From the NCBI RefSeq assembly GCF_001305965.1, contig NZ_JXQC01000003.1, positions 868,001 to 932,000 of the forward strand: 64,000 nt of DNA, in the 5' to 3' direction. The notes under the pieces were generated by a model. The model was not told the origin of the DNA, ran no database searches, and worked only from the letters and a program-made list of their open reading frames with translations. The stretch comes from Erythrobacter sp. SG61-1L. Lineage in GTDB: Bacteria > Pseudomonadota > Alphaproteobacteria > Sphingomonadales > Sphingomonadaceae. Shown here in pieces: positions 41,770-50,725 of this stretch; position 1 is the stretch's first letter, and each line of letters opens with the position of its first letter. The position numbers and the translations under genes are program-made.

Positions 41770-43141
41770 CCAGATATTGACCGTCGCGCAGATGCGCGAG
41801 GCGGAAGAGGCGCTGATCGCAGCGGGAACCAGCGTGGATGCGCTGATGCAGATCGCCGGGCGCGGCGCGGCAGAATGGGTCTGGCGGCTTGGCTGGCCCC
41901 GGCCAGTCACTGTGCTGTGCGGCCCCGGAAACAATGGCGGGGACGGCTATGTGATCGCCGAGACCCTGCGCGAACGCGGCATGCCGGTGACGGTAGTCGC
42001 GCCGCTGGCCCCCGCGACCGACGCCGCCCGCAATGCCCGTGCGCTCTATCGCGGCGAAGTGCGGGACGCTGCCGATGGCGTAAGGGGCAGTGTGCTGGTC
42101 GATTGCCTGTTCGGCAGCGGACTGGTCCGGCCGCTGGGACAGGATTTGCTCGATCTGCTGCGCGGGCTGGCGGACAGCCATCCGCTGCGCGTTGCAATCG
42201 ACCTGCCGAGCGGTGTTGAAAGCGATAGCGGGCGTCCGCTCAACGATGGTCTGCCCGATTACCGGCTGACCGTCTCGCTCGGCGCGTGGAAATATGCCCA
42301 TTGGACCATGCCCGCCGCTGCCCTGATGGGGGAGCGCAGGCTGGTCCCCATCGGCGTGGCGGAAGTCCCCGGTGCGGCGCATCTGCTGGCTAAGCCGCAG
42401 GTTCACGCGCCTGCCGCCGATGCCCACAAATATACGCGCGGCCTGCTGGCGATAGTCCCCGGTGCAATGCCCGGTGCGGGCCTGCTGGCGAGCGAGGCGG
42501 CAATGCGGGGCGGGGCGGGCTATGTCCGGCTCGCTGCCGCGCAGGCGCCGATGGGCACGCCGCCCGATCTGGTGACCGATCCGCAGGCGCTTGCCGATCC
42601 GCGCCTTTCCGCCGCACTCGTCGGTCCAGGGCTGGGCCGGGGCGAGGAGGCGCACCGACTGCTGGGCGAGGTGCTGGCGCGCGAAGTGCCCATTGTGCTC
42701 GATGCCGATGCGCTGATGGTCCTTGCCCCCGCCATGCTGGCCGGACGGCGAGCGCCGATCGTCGCCACGCCGCATGAGGGCGAACTTACCCGGCTCGCCG
42801 TGAGTTTTGGCATTGCGGCACAGGGCAAACGCGCCGTGGCGCAGGAACTGGCGCGGCGCACCGGAATGGTCGTGATCGCCAAGGGGCCTGACAGCCTGAT
42901 CGCCGCGCCCGATGGCCGGGTGGCGATTTCCCGCCCCGCGCCAAGCTGGCTTTCGGTGGCAGGCACGGGCGATGTGCTGGCGGGCCTCGTTGCCAGCCGT
43001 CTTGCCACCGGTGCCGATCCCTTCGTGGCCGCCTGCGAGGCGGTGTGGCTGCATGGCGAGGCCGCGCGCCTTGCCGGGCCGGTTCTTACGCCATCGGCAC
43101 TTGTCACACATATCCCGGCCGCCTACGCGGCCTGCCTGTGA
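41753..43141 (+). CDS. nnr: Bifunctional NAD(P)HX epimerase/dehydratase
   Basis: 462 aa. N-terminal YjeF_N epimerase half (residues 1-210) with CGPGNNGGDGYVIAETL and the VDCLFGSGLVRPL region; C-terminal ADP-dependent dehydratase half with VIAKGPDSLIA and SVAGTGDVLAGLVAS. Repairs hydrated NADH and NADPH. Starts within the 3' end of the lipoprotein gene and overlaps the next gene by 4 bp. Confidence 0.95.
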   Translation: MRRASDQILTVAQMREAEEALIAAGTSVDALMQIAGRGAAEWVWRLGWPRPVTVLCGPGNNGGDGYVIAETLRERGMPVTVVAPLAPATDAARNARALYRGEVRDAADGVRGSVLVDCLFGSGLVRPLGQDLLDLLRGLADSHPLRVAIDLPSGVESDSGRPLNDGLPDYRLTVSLGAWKYAHWTMPAAALMGERRLVPIGVAEVPGAAHLLAKPQVHAPAADAHKYTRGLLAIVPGAMPGAGLLASEAAMRGGAGYVRLAAAQAPMGTPPDLVTDPQALADPRLSAALVGPGLGRGEEAHRLLGEVLAREVPIVLDADALMVLAPAMLAGRRAPIVATPHEGELTRLAVSFGIAAQGKRAVAQELARRTGMVVIAKGPDSLIAAPDGRVAISRPAPSWLSVAGTGDVLAGLVASRLATGADPFVAACEAVWLHGEAARLAGPVLTPSALVTHIPAAYAACL

Positions 43142-44343
43142 CCGAAACCGAAGAAATCATTCGCATCGCCGCCAAGGGTGACGGCATTACCGAAAGCGGC
43201 CGCCATTCGCCTTTCGCGGCGCCCGGCGATCTGCTGCATATCGATGGCACGCTGGAACATGGGCCCCACCATGTCGATCCGGCCTGCCGCCATTTCGGCC
43301 CCTGCGGCGGTTGCCAGTTGCAGCATGTCGATGACGCGATGCTGGCGGCCTTCGTAACCGACCGGGTGGTGAACGCCGCCCAATCGCAGGGCCGGGGGCT
43401 GGTGGCGGATCATGTGCTGCCCGCCCATCTCTCGCCGTCTTACAGCCGCCGCCGGGCGACGTTGCATGCCGTGAATGGCGGGGGCAGCCCGCTGATCGGC
43501 TTTCATGAAAATGGATCGCACCGGATCGTCGGAATTTCCGAATGCCCGGTGCTGGCGCCCGAACTGTTCGATGCGGTGAACAAGCTGCGGCGCCTTCTGG
43601 CCCAGCGCAAAGGCAAATATGCCGTCGATATCGAGCTGACGCTGGCCGAACAGGGCGTGGCCTGCGGGCTGAAGGGCCTGAGCTTCGAAGGGCTGGCCGA
43701 TGCCGAAGCCCTGCTGGATTTCGCCCGTGAAAGCGGCTTTGCCCGCCTGACCGTGGATGAAGGCTATGGCCCGGAGGTCCGTTGGGAGCCTGCCCCGGTC
43801 ACGGTGTCGCTCGGCGGGGTATCCGTGCCGCTGCCGCCGGGCGCGTTCCTTCAGGCGACTGCCGATGGCGAGGAGGCACTGACCTCCTGCGCGCGTGAAT
43901 GGCTGGACGGTACGAAATTCGTGGCCGATCTGTTTTCCGGCCTCGGCACCTTTGCCTTCGCGCTGGCAGGCCCGGCCAAGGTGCTGGCGGCGGAAGCTTC
44001 GCGCGATGCCTTCCTGGCGTCCAAGGCAGCGGCGGCCTCTTCCGGCCGTCCGGTCCATGCCCTGCATCGCGACCTGTTCCGCAACCCGCTGCAGCTTGAC
44101 GAGTTGAACCGCTTTGGCGCCGTAGTGCTCGATCCGCCGCGGGCCGGTGCGCGTGAACAGGTGAAGCTGATCGCGGACAGCACCGTGGAACGCGTCGTCT
44201 ATATCAGCTGCAATCCGTCAAGCTGGGCGCGTGACGGGGCGCTGCTGGCCGAGGGCGGTTACAGGCTGACCCATCTGCGCCCGGTCGGCCAGTTCCGCTG
44301 GTCAACCCATGTCGAACTGGCCAGCCTGTTCGTGAAAGGCTGA
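43138..44343 (+). CDS. RlmD/TrmA-type RNA 5-methyluridine methyltransferase
   Basis: 401 aa, GTG 43138. An N-terminal TRAM-like region is followed by the 4Fe-4S cluster CRHFGPCGGCQLQH and a later Cys (SECPVLAPE), then a SAM domain with LFSGLGTFAFAL, VLDPPRAGA and the catalytic YISCNPSSWARD. It methylates U in rRNA or tRNA; which site cannot be told. Translationally coupled to nnr. Confidence 0.9.
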   Translation: MTETEEIIRIAAKGDGITESGRHSPFAAPGDLLHIDGTLEHGPHHVDPACRHFGPCGGCQLQHVDDAMLAAFVTDRVVNAAQSQGRGLVADHVLPAHLSPSYSRRRATLHAVNGGGSPLIGFHENGSHRIVGISECPVLAPELFDAVNKLRRLLAQRKGKYAVDIELTLAEQGVACGLKGLSFEGLADAEALLDFARESGFARLTVDEGYGPEVRWEPAPVTVSLGGVSVPLPPGAFLQATADGEEALTSCAREWLDGTKFVADLFSGLGTFAFALAGPAKVLAAEASRDAFLASKAAAASSGRPVHALHRDLFRNPLQLDELNRFGAVVLDPPRAGAREQVKLIADSTVERVVYISCNPSSWARDGALLAEGGYRLTHLRPVGQFRWSTHVELASLFVKG

Positions 44344-44350
44344 TCCGGCC

Positions 44351-44809
44351 TCACTCGCCGTAATAATACATGTATTCCCAATATTCGTCCGCCGCGGCGA
44401 AAGGATCGGAATAGCTCATGTCAGCGCGCTCGCCATTGCAGGCCACGGCATTATAGGCCGCGCCGATCGTGCCATCGGCAAAGGTCTGCCAGGCTGTATC
44501 GAGCGGTTCGGGGGCCAACATCGCGTGGTCCATCCCATACGCGTCCATTCGCAATTCGCGCACCTTGTGATTGGTGCAATCCAGCTCGATCTGGCTCTTG
44601 GTGTAATAGGCCTTGCCGCTGGTGCCCATGCCAAGATCGAAACCCTGGAATACCATCATTGTCTTGTTGCTGCCGACATTCTGGATGCTGTCTACGTCGG
44701 CATAGACGATCACGGCGTCAGACACGCCCACTTCATTCCACGCCTCGGCCATGGCCGGTGTCGTGAGGAACGTTGAGGCAGTAAGGCCGATGAGAAAACT
44801 GGCGCGCAT
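44351..44809 (-). CDS. Exported protein resembling surface-adhesin E family
   Basis: 152 aa. Signal peptide (SFLIGLTASTFLTTPAMA) then a beta-rich domain: VIVYADVDSIQNVGSNKTM and YYTKSQIELDCTNHKVREL resemble the PF16747-type surface-adhesin fold, with two cysteines likely disulfide bonded. The C-terminal tail is acidic and tyrosine-rich (EYWEYMYYYGE). Convergent with the methyltransferase gene. Family assignment is tentative. Confidence 0.55.
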   Translation of the reverse strand: MRASFLIGLTASTFLTTPAMAEAWNEVGVSDAVIVYADVDSIQNVGSNKTMMVFQGFDLGMGTSGKAYYTKSQIELDCTNHKVRELRMDAYGMDHAMLAPEPLDTAWQTFADGTIGAAYNAVACNGERADMSYSDPFAAADEYWEYMYYYGE

Positions 44810-44958
44810 TCGAAATCACTCCGCAGAAGAGATGGGGAGCGACTCGTTCCTGTTTGCATTTGCCCCGTTCACCACAAAATCGCACTAAATGCCCACGCTG
44901 CAAGGGTGAATCGCGATGGGGTGTTCACTAACAGAAAATTTCATTCCTCAGCGGGGCA

Positions 44959-45744
44959 TCACCTCTGTGAGGCAGCAGCCAGCGCTTCCAGCAACTGCGC
45001 GGTGAGCCACTGCCGGGAACCGTCTTCCACGAAAGCATGCGTCGCATTGTGGCAGCGGCGAATGCGTGGATCGCCATTGTCCCAACTTGCCGCAAAGATC
45101 TGTGCCGTGCGGTCACGCTCTGCCAGCAGGATCATGGCCGGGCCATGGAATGCGGCCAGCCCGGCGGCCACATCCTGCGCCAGCGTGGTGGGGGCGGGCC
45201 GGGGGCGCAAGGCTTGCCCGATGCCGCGCAGCAGCTTGCGCAGCGAAACCTTGCCGGTCAGCAGCCGGGCGATCTCCTTTGGATTGCGCAGTTTTTCGGA
45301 ATAGCGCGCACGGATCGCCTCGGGCGGCGGGGCGCCATCGTCGGCCTCGATCGTCCAGGGGTTAGCCAGGACGAGGGCGTTCAGCCCCGCACCACAGGCC
45401 AGCATCAGCGCGCTTGCCCCGTCGCAATTGCCGAAGCCGACAATGCGCGTGATCTGCGGCGCAGCCTGACGGAAGGCGGCAAGGGCGGCGGCGATGTCGG
45501 GCGCGCTGGACAGGAAGCCGCCATTTTCTCCCTCGCTATCGCCCACGCCGCGTCGGTCGAAGCGGAATACGGGATAGGTTTCGGCGGCGATGCGCGTGGC
45601 CAAATGGGCCTGCCCGGAAAAGGCGCCCGCGCGCGTCTCGTTCCCGCCGGTTACGATCAGCAGGCCGGTGGTGCCGGGCGCATCGTCCAGCGTGCCGGTA
45701 AGCCGCGCTTCCTCGCAAGTGAAGGTCAGGTGCCGCCGGGTCAA
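44959..45744 (-). CDS. Exosortase A system-associated hydrolase 1
   Basis: 261 aa; start TTG 45744, which overlaps the stop of hydrolase 2 by 4 bp, whereas no ATG or GTG is available in a sensible place. Alpha/beta hydrolase: ILLIVTGGNETRAG oxyanion region, FRFDRRGVGDSEG, then GFGNCDGASALMLA where the usual nucleophile serine is replaced by Asp/Gly-rich sequence, and late catalytic-type AERDRTAQIF and NATHAF. This matches the TIGR03100-type group always found with XrtA. Substrate unknown. Confidence 0.82.
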   Translation of the reverse strand: MTRRHLTFTCEEARLTGTLDDAPGTTGLLIVTGGNETRAGAFSGQAHLATRIAAETYPVFRFDRRGVGDSEGENGGFLSSAPDIAAALAAFRQAAPQITRIVGFGNCDGASALMLACGAGLNALVLANPWTIEADDGAPPPEAIRARYSEKLRNPKEIARLLTGKVSLRKLLRGIGQALRPRPAPTTLAQDVAAGLAAFHGPAMILLAERDRTAQIFAASWDNGDPRIRRCHNATHAFVEDGSRQWLTAQLLEALAAASQR

Positions 45745-46406
45745 AGAGACATTCCCATGGTGAGGAAGGCGGCCAGCATATCGGCCTGTGCGGGGCTGTA
45801 GCCGGGTTCTGCGCGCAGCCACGGGGCGGGGCCGCCGATGGTCGGCTGGCCAAGATCAACCAGCCGCCCGCTATCGGGCAGGCGCGCGGCCTCCAGATCG
45901 CGGATCATCGCGGCGCCGAGCCGGTAGCCGGCCAGTTCCAGCCCCTCTTCGCGGCCGATCTCCATCAAGCTCTCGCTCGTCTCGCTCACCCATGCCTCAC
46001 GGGCGGCGATAGTGCGGGCGCGCAGCATCGCGCGCAGGATATTCGCCCCGCCGGTGGGGGCATAGCGCCAGCCGGGGAGCGCAGGCGGCGCAAGAATGGC
46101 GGAAGCGCGCACTGTCAGCAGGTGGGTCGCGCCGAAATGGGCTGCGGCGGCAGTGGCAGCCGCGCGCCAGCTTGCCAGCGTCTGTTCCTCCAGCGGGGCA
46201 AGGCTTTCGTTACAGCCGTGCAGATCGGGCAGGAAGCTGTCGATCCCGGCCCCGTCCAGCCGCCGCATGGTTTCCACCAGCGTGTGGCGCGTCTTGTTCG
46301 CCTCGTCGAACAGGGGCGTCAGGATCAGCAGGCGGCCTTTGCGGCCCGCGTCGATGGAGAGGGCATATTCCTCGCCGCCTGAGGGGCTGGGCCAGGAGGC
46401 GATCAT
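45741..46406 (-). CDS. Exosortase A system-associated hydrolase 2
   Basis: 221 aa. A small alpha/beta fold with LLILTPLFDEANKTRHTLV and DSFLPDLHGCNES near the N-terminus and AGYRLGAAMIRDLEAARL later, the TIGR03101-type partner of hydrolase 1. The serine nucleophile elbow is not clear, so catalysis may differ from standard hydrolases. It lies between the acyl carrier protein and hydrolase 1 in one leftward transcript. Confidence 0.82.
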   Translation of the reverse strand: MIASWPSPSGGEEYALSIDAGRKGRLLILTPLFDEANKTRHTLVETMRRLDGAGIDSFLPDLHGCNESLAPLEEQTLASWRAAATAAAAHFGATHLLTVRASAILAPPALPGWRYAPTGGANILRAMLRARTIAAREAWVSETSESLMEIGREEGLELAGYRLGAAMIRDLEAARLPDSGRLVDLGQPTIGGPAPWLRAEPGYSPAQADMLAAFLTMGMSL

Positions 46407-46427
46407 CGCGCGCAGGCCATCCGGAGA

Positions 46428-46709
46428 TCAGCCGTTTCCGCGCTTGCTTTCGGCAAAGGCCAGCAGCGCGCCGTAGTTTTCCAGCATGTCGCCATCGACT
46501 TCATCGTCGTCGATCACGATGTCCAGCCGATCCTCGATTTCGGTCAGCAGCCCGGCCACGGCCATGGAATCGAGTTCCGGCAAATGGCCGAACAGGCCGG
46601 TGTCGGCGGAGAACCCATCAACCCGCGAATGATCTAGCCCCAGCACGTCGCACAGGATTTCGCGCAGGATTGCGTCGGTCTGGCCAGCGGTGTCGGTGGA
46701 ACTGCTCAT
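46428..46709 (-). CDS. XrtA-associated acyl carrier protein
   Basis: 93 aa, acidic helical carrier with the phosphopantetheine serine in LPELDSMAVAGLLTEIED. An ACP dedicated to this locus suggests a covalently tethered intermediate handled by the ligase at 47774 and the GNAT-like protein. The ATG at 46709 is preceded by a plausible purine-rich site. It is the second gene of the leftward arm. Confidence 0.88.
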   Translation of the reverse strand: MSSSTDTAGQTDAILREILCDVLGLDHSRVDGFSADTGLFGHLPELDSMAVAGLLTEIEDRLDIVIDDDEVDGDMLENYGALLAFAESKRGNG

Positions 46710-46752
46710 CGCGTCTTTCGTCGGGGTGGTAAATGCCTGTTAAGCCCCAGCC

Positions 46753-47733
46753 TTAGTTCCTGCGCAGCAGTTTGCGCAACCCCGCGCGGACAAGGCGGGG
46801 CCAGCAGGCCGGATTGCCGGGACGCAGGCATTCGAGGCGATAGCGCTTGCGCGTCTCTTCCATCCACATGTTCTTATAGGGATCGTTGCCCGTCCCGAAA
46901 TCCACGATTTCCACCTGATCCGTATCGATCACCCGTTCGAACAGGGCTGCGGTAAGGACAGTGCCGGCTGAAAGCGGAACTGCCTCTTCTACATGGGCCA
47001 GCTTGTGGATGAAGGCAGTGCCAGCTTCCACGGTCCAGAACTGGGCGGCCAGTGGCCTGCCTTCATGACGCGCGATGCCCAGCCGCAGGCGCCCGGCGGC
47101 GCCTTCCTGTTCGGCAAAGCGGCGTAGCATGGCGGGCTTGCCCTCGGCGGGCTTCCAGCTTGCGGAATAGATTTCCTGATAGGCGCCCCAGGCTGCAGGA
47201 TCGAAGGCGGAATGAATTTCCACTTCCAGCTTCTTCGCCTTGCGTTTCAGCGTGGTGCGCAAGGGGCCGGGGCGGGATGCGAGATAGGCCTGATAGCTGC
47301 GACCGGAAAGGCGCAGGATGTGGTTGGTGTCGCATTCCTGTCGTATAACAACCCAGCCGGCAGCGCGGAACGCGGCGGCAAGCATGGTGGCGCTGCGATC
47401 CTCATCGGGCAGGGGCCACAGCACCATGCGACTGTTTTTCGTGGAAAGATCGCGGGCGATCGCCTCCAGCAATGCGGGCTGATTCGCACCCGGGGTGGCA
47501 AGTGGCCGCCACAGGAAACTATACCAGTTGGCCAGCGGCACCAGCGTGCCCCCCTGCTGCATAAGCGGCAGGGCTGCTGCATGGCTGCCTTCTGCCGCCA
47601 GCGCGATAAAGGGACGTAAGCCGCCTTCCTCTTCCAGCAGCGTAAACCATTCGACCCGGTCGAATGGTGCCGCGCTGGCAAGATCGAGTGCTTGCAAGAC
47701 GTTAACCCTGTCGTGATAGCTGACCGCGACCAA
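46753..47733 (-). CDS. GNAT/FemAB-like acyltransferase of the exosortase locus
   Basis: 326 aa if started at TTG 47733; an in-frame start farther up (47802) would run into the divergent ligase gene. It carries the Acetyltransf_6-type core GPLRTTLKRKAKKLEVEI and GTAFIHKLAHVEEAVPLSAG, ending VDFGTGNDPYKNMWMEETRKRYRLE. Such proteins transfer an acyl or aminoacyl group to an amine. Placement before the ACP suggests it uses an ACP-bound donor; that is inference. Only 40 bp separate its start from the divergent ligase ATG. Confidence 0.75.
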   Translation of the reverse strand: MVAVSYHDRVNVLQALDLASAAPFDRVEWFTLLEEEGGLRPFIALAAEGSHAAALPLMQQGGTLVPLANWYSFLWRPLATPGANQPALLEAIARDLSTKNSRMVLWPLPDEDRSATMLAAAFRAAGWVVIRQECDTNHILRLSGRSYQAYLASRPGPLRTTLKRKAKKLEVEIHSAFDPAAWGAYQEIYSASWKPAEGKPAMLRRFAEQEGAAGRLRLGIARHEGRPLAAQFWTVEAGTAFIHKLAHVEEAVPLSAGTVLTAALFERVIDTDQVEIVDFGTGNDPYKNMWMEETRKRYRLECLRPGNPACWPRLVRAGLRKLLRRN

Positions 47734-47773
47734 CCCAATGCTTCCCCTGTGTGGAGCCCCAGCCGGAGCCCCG

Positions 47774-49300
47774 ATGCCTGTTGCCGCTGATCCGATTGCC
47801 AAACCGCTCGATCACCTTGCCCTGTTCGGCAAGGATGAAGCGATGGCGCTCGTTCTCCGGCAAGGCGGCCTTAACTACAAGGCCTTAAGGGAGCGTATCT
47901 CTCTGCTGGCCGCGTGGCTGGCGGACCGGGTGCCGGAGAAGGGCGCCCGCGTGGCAAGCTGGGCGGCCAAGGGCGAATTGACCTGCCTCATGCCGCTGGC
48001 GGCAGCGCGGGCAGGGCTGGTGCATGTTCCGGTCAACCCGCTGCTCAAACACGCGCAGGTCGCCCACATCCTTGCCGATAGCGGTGCGCATTTGCTGATG
48101 GGCAATAGCGCGCGGCTTGCCAGCCTTGGTGCGGGCGACGTCCCGGCAGGGTGCGCTCTGGTGGAAGAAGGGCAGGTCTGGGCAGAAGCAGAGGCTCTGG
48201 GCGGATCGCTCGGTCCGTCGCAGGCCGATCCGGGCGAACTTGCGGCGATCCTCTATACCAGCGGCTCCACCGGCAGGCCCAAGGGCGTGATGCTCAGCCA
48301 TGCCAATCTCTGGCTCGGCGCGGTGAGCGTGGCGAATTATCTCGGGCTTGAGGCGGATGACGTAGTGCTGGGCGTGCTGCCGCTGTCCTTCGACTATGGC
48401 CAGAACCAGCTTCTTTCCGCGTGGCGCGCCGGGGCGAGCGTGGTGCCTATCGACTATCTCACCGCACGCGACGTAGTGAAGGCATGCGCGAAGCATGGCG
48501 TGACTACGCTGGCCGCCGTTCCGCCTCTGTGGGTGCAATTGGTGGAACTGGACTGGCCGCGGGATGCTTCCGCTCCCTTGCGGCGCCTGACCAACAGCGG
48601 CGGGGCTTTGACAGTGGAACTGGTGCAGCGCCTGCGCGCGATCTTTCCGCAGGCGCGCCTGTTCCCGATGTATGGCCTGACCGAAGCCTTCCGTTCGACC
48701 TATCTCGACCCGTCGCTGGTCGATACGCACCCCACGTCCATGGGCAAGGCAATCCCCTTTGCCGAAGTGCTGGTAGTGGGCGACGATGGCGCAGTGACAG
48801 CACCGGGCGTGGAAGGCGAACTGGTCCATTGCGGGCCGCTGGTGGCGCAGGGCTATTGGCAGGATGGCCAGCGCACAGCCGAACGGTTCAAATCCGCGCC
48901 TGCCGGATCGGCCTATGGCGGCATGGCCGTCTGGTCGGGTGACCGGGTGGTGCGCGATGCGGATGGGCTGCTCTATTTCGCCGGACGGCGCGATGCCATG
49001 ATCAAGAGTGCAGGCAACCGCATTTCCCCGCAGGAGATCGAGGAAGCGGCGCTGGCTACCGGACTGGTGGCCGAAGCGGTCGCGCTGGGGGTTCCGGATG
49101 AAAGGCTGGGTCAGGCCGTCCATCTGGTGGTCCGCCCGAAGGCGGACGCAGAGGATGCGCAGGATCGGTTGCCGCGCCTGCTGGCACAGGAATTGCCCAA
49201 TTTCATGCAGCCGCGTGCCTATCACTGGCGCGATGCCATGCCGCTCAATCCCAATGGCAAGATCGACCGCACGGCCTTGCAGCAGGAGCTTGCCGCATGA
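47774..49300 (+). CDS. Exosortase A system-associated acyl-CoA/ACP ligase
   Basis: 508 aa from ATG 47774, with GGAG upstream; ATG 47738 is a weaker alternative. AMP-forming ligase: AILYTSGSTGRPKGVMLSH, FPMYGLTEAFRSTYLDP, GDRVVRDADGLLYFAGRRD and a C-terminal LNPNGKIDRTALQQ with the adenylating lysine. Corresponds to TIGR03098-type proteins. Expected to load a carboxylic acid onto the neighbouring ACP or CoA. Coupled to the decarboxylase by a 4-bp overlap. Confidence 0.9.
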   Translation: MPVAADPIAKPLDHLALFGKDEAMALVLRQGGLNYKALRERISLLAAWLADRVPEKGARVASWAAKGELTCLMPLAAARAGLVHVPVNPLLKHAQVAHILADSGAHLLMGNSARLASLGAGDVPAGCALVEEGQVWAEAEALGGSLGPSQADPGELAAILYTSGSTGRPKGVMLSHANLWLGAVSVANYLGLEADDVVLGVLPLSFDYGQNQLLSAWRAGASVVPIDYLTARDVVKACAKHGVTTLAAVPPLWVQLVELDWPRDASAPLRRLTNSGGALTVELVQRLRAIFPQARLFPMYGLTEAFRSTYLDPSLVDTHPTSMGKAIPFAEVLVVGDDGAVTAPGVEGELVHCGPLVAQGYWQDGQRTAERFKSAPAGSAYGGMAVWSGDRVVRDADGLLYFAGRRDAMIKSAGNRISPQEIEEAALATGLVAEAVALGVPDERLGQAVHLVVRPKADAEDAQDRLPRLLAQELPNFMQPRAYHWRDAMPLNPNGKIDRTALQQELAA

Positions 49301-50523
49301 AGCCGCTCGGCCCCATCCCCGCTGGTTTCGAGATACTCGACGGCGAACTTGCCCTTGGTGGCAGGACGGCCAGCGCGCTTGTGGCGGAAGCGGGGGGCAC
49401 GCCGTTGTTCGTCTATTCGCGTGATCGCATTGCCCGCCGCATTGCCGATCTGCGCGCCGCCATGCCGGAGAGGCTGGCGATCCACTATGCGGTGAAGGCC
49501 AATCCCTTCGCCCCGCTGCTTGGCGCAATGGCTGGCCTTGTGGACGGGTTCGACATTGCCTCTGGCGGTGAACTCGCGATGGCTCTTGCCGCCGGGATCG
49601 CGCCGGAAAAAGTCAGCTTTGCCGGGCCGGGCAAGCGCGATGACGAATTGGAAGCCGCCATCGGCGCGGGCGTGACGCTCAATCTCGAATCCGAGAATGA
49701 AGCCCGCCGGGCGTTGGCGATTGCAGAACGTCTGGGCGGGGTGCCGCGCCTTGCCATCCGGGTGAATCCCGATTTCGAACTGCGCGGTTCCGGCATGAAG
49801 ATGGGCGGGGGTGCCAAGCCCTTCGGCCTCGATGCCGAGCGGGTTCCGGCCCTTGCCCGAGAATTGATCGCGGCCGGGGCTGACTGGCGCGGGTTGCATA
49901 TCTTCGCGGGCAGTCAGGCGCTGGATGCGGAAGCCCTGATCGAGACGCAGGCCAATGTGCTGGACCTAGCCGCGAGGCTCTCAGGGGAAATCGGCGCCCC
50001 GCTGCCCAAGCTGAACATGGGCGGTGGTTTCGGCATTCCCTATTTCAACGGCGATGCACCGCTGGACATCGCCGCCATCGGGGCGGCACTGCGCGACCGT
50101 TTCGGATCGCTGCCGCCACTGCTGGAACAGACGCATTTCTGCATCGAACTGGGCCGCTATCTGGTGGGTGAGGCAGGCGTCTATCTGACGCGAATCGTGG
50201 ACCGGAAGGAAAGCCATGGGCAGACCTATCTGATCACCGATGGCGGGCTGCATCACCAGCTCGCCGCTTCGGGAAATTTCGGCACCGTGGTGCGGCGCAA
50301 TTACCCGCTGGCCATTGCCAATCGTTTCGGAATTGACGCTACGGAAGAGGCGAATGTGGTGGGGTGCCTGTGCACTCCGCTTGACCGTCTAGCCGATCAG
50401 GCTGCGCTGCCGCGCGCGGATGTGGGCGATCTGGTGGCCGTGTTCTGTGCCGGTGCCTATGGCGCCAGCGCCAGCCCGGCGATGTTCCTGGGTCAAGGGC
50501 CTGCACGAGAGATGCTCGTTTAA
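49297..50523 (+). CDS. Exosortase A system-associated PLP-dependent decarboxylase
   Basis: 408 aa. Fold III (alanine-racemase-like barrel) decarboxylase: pyridoxal lysine in IHYAVKANPFA, GFDIASGGELAMAL, HIFAGSQALDAEAL, LNMGGGFGIPYF and C-terminal CTPLDRLADQ with FCAGAYGASASPAMFL. TIGR03099-type protein related to diaminopimelate/ornithine decarboxylases. With the ligase and ACP it suggests that an amino-acid-derived amine or amino acid is made for the exopolysaccharide. Substrate unknown. Confidence 0.9.
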   Translation: MKPLGPIPAGFEILDGELALGGRTASALVAEAGGTPLFVYSRDRIARRIADLRAAMPERLAIHYAVKANPFAPLLGAMAGLVDGFDIASGGELAMALAAGIAPEKVSFAGPGKRDDELEAAIGAGVTLNLESENEARRALAIAERLGGVPRLAIRVNPDFELRGSGMKMGGGAKPFGLDAERVPALARELIAAGADWRGLHIFAGSQALDAEALIETQANVLDLAARLSGEIGAPLPKLNMGGGFGIPYFNGDAPLDIAAIGAALRDRFGSLPPLLEQTHFCIELGRYLVGEAGVYLTRIVDRKESHGQTYLITDGGLHHQLAASGNFGTVVRRNYPLAIANRFGIDATEEANVVGCLCTPLDRLADQAALPRADVGDLVAVFCAGAYGASASPAMFLGQGPAREMLV

Positions 50524-50725
50524 CCTTTCCCCGCCGCCAGTCCCCATTCGGGACAGCGGCCCGAAAACCCTCCCAAAGCCGGGCATTTGCGCCTTTGGAT
50601 AACGAGATGTTCACCCTTTTCGGGGAAGACGCAGGTTGGATCCAGGGGTCATGTGCACGGGGCGGGAGAGCCTTTCTTGCGCGCATGGCCAAACGAGACA
50701 CCCGGTTTTCCGTGGGGACGTATCG

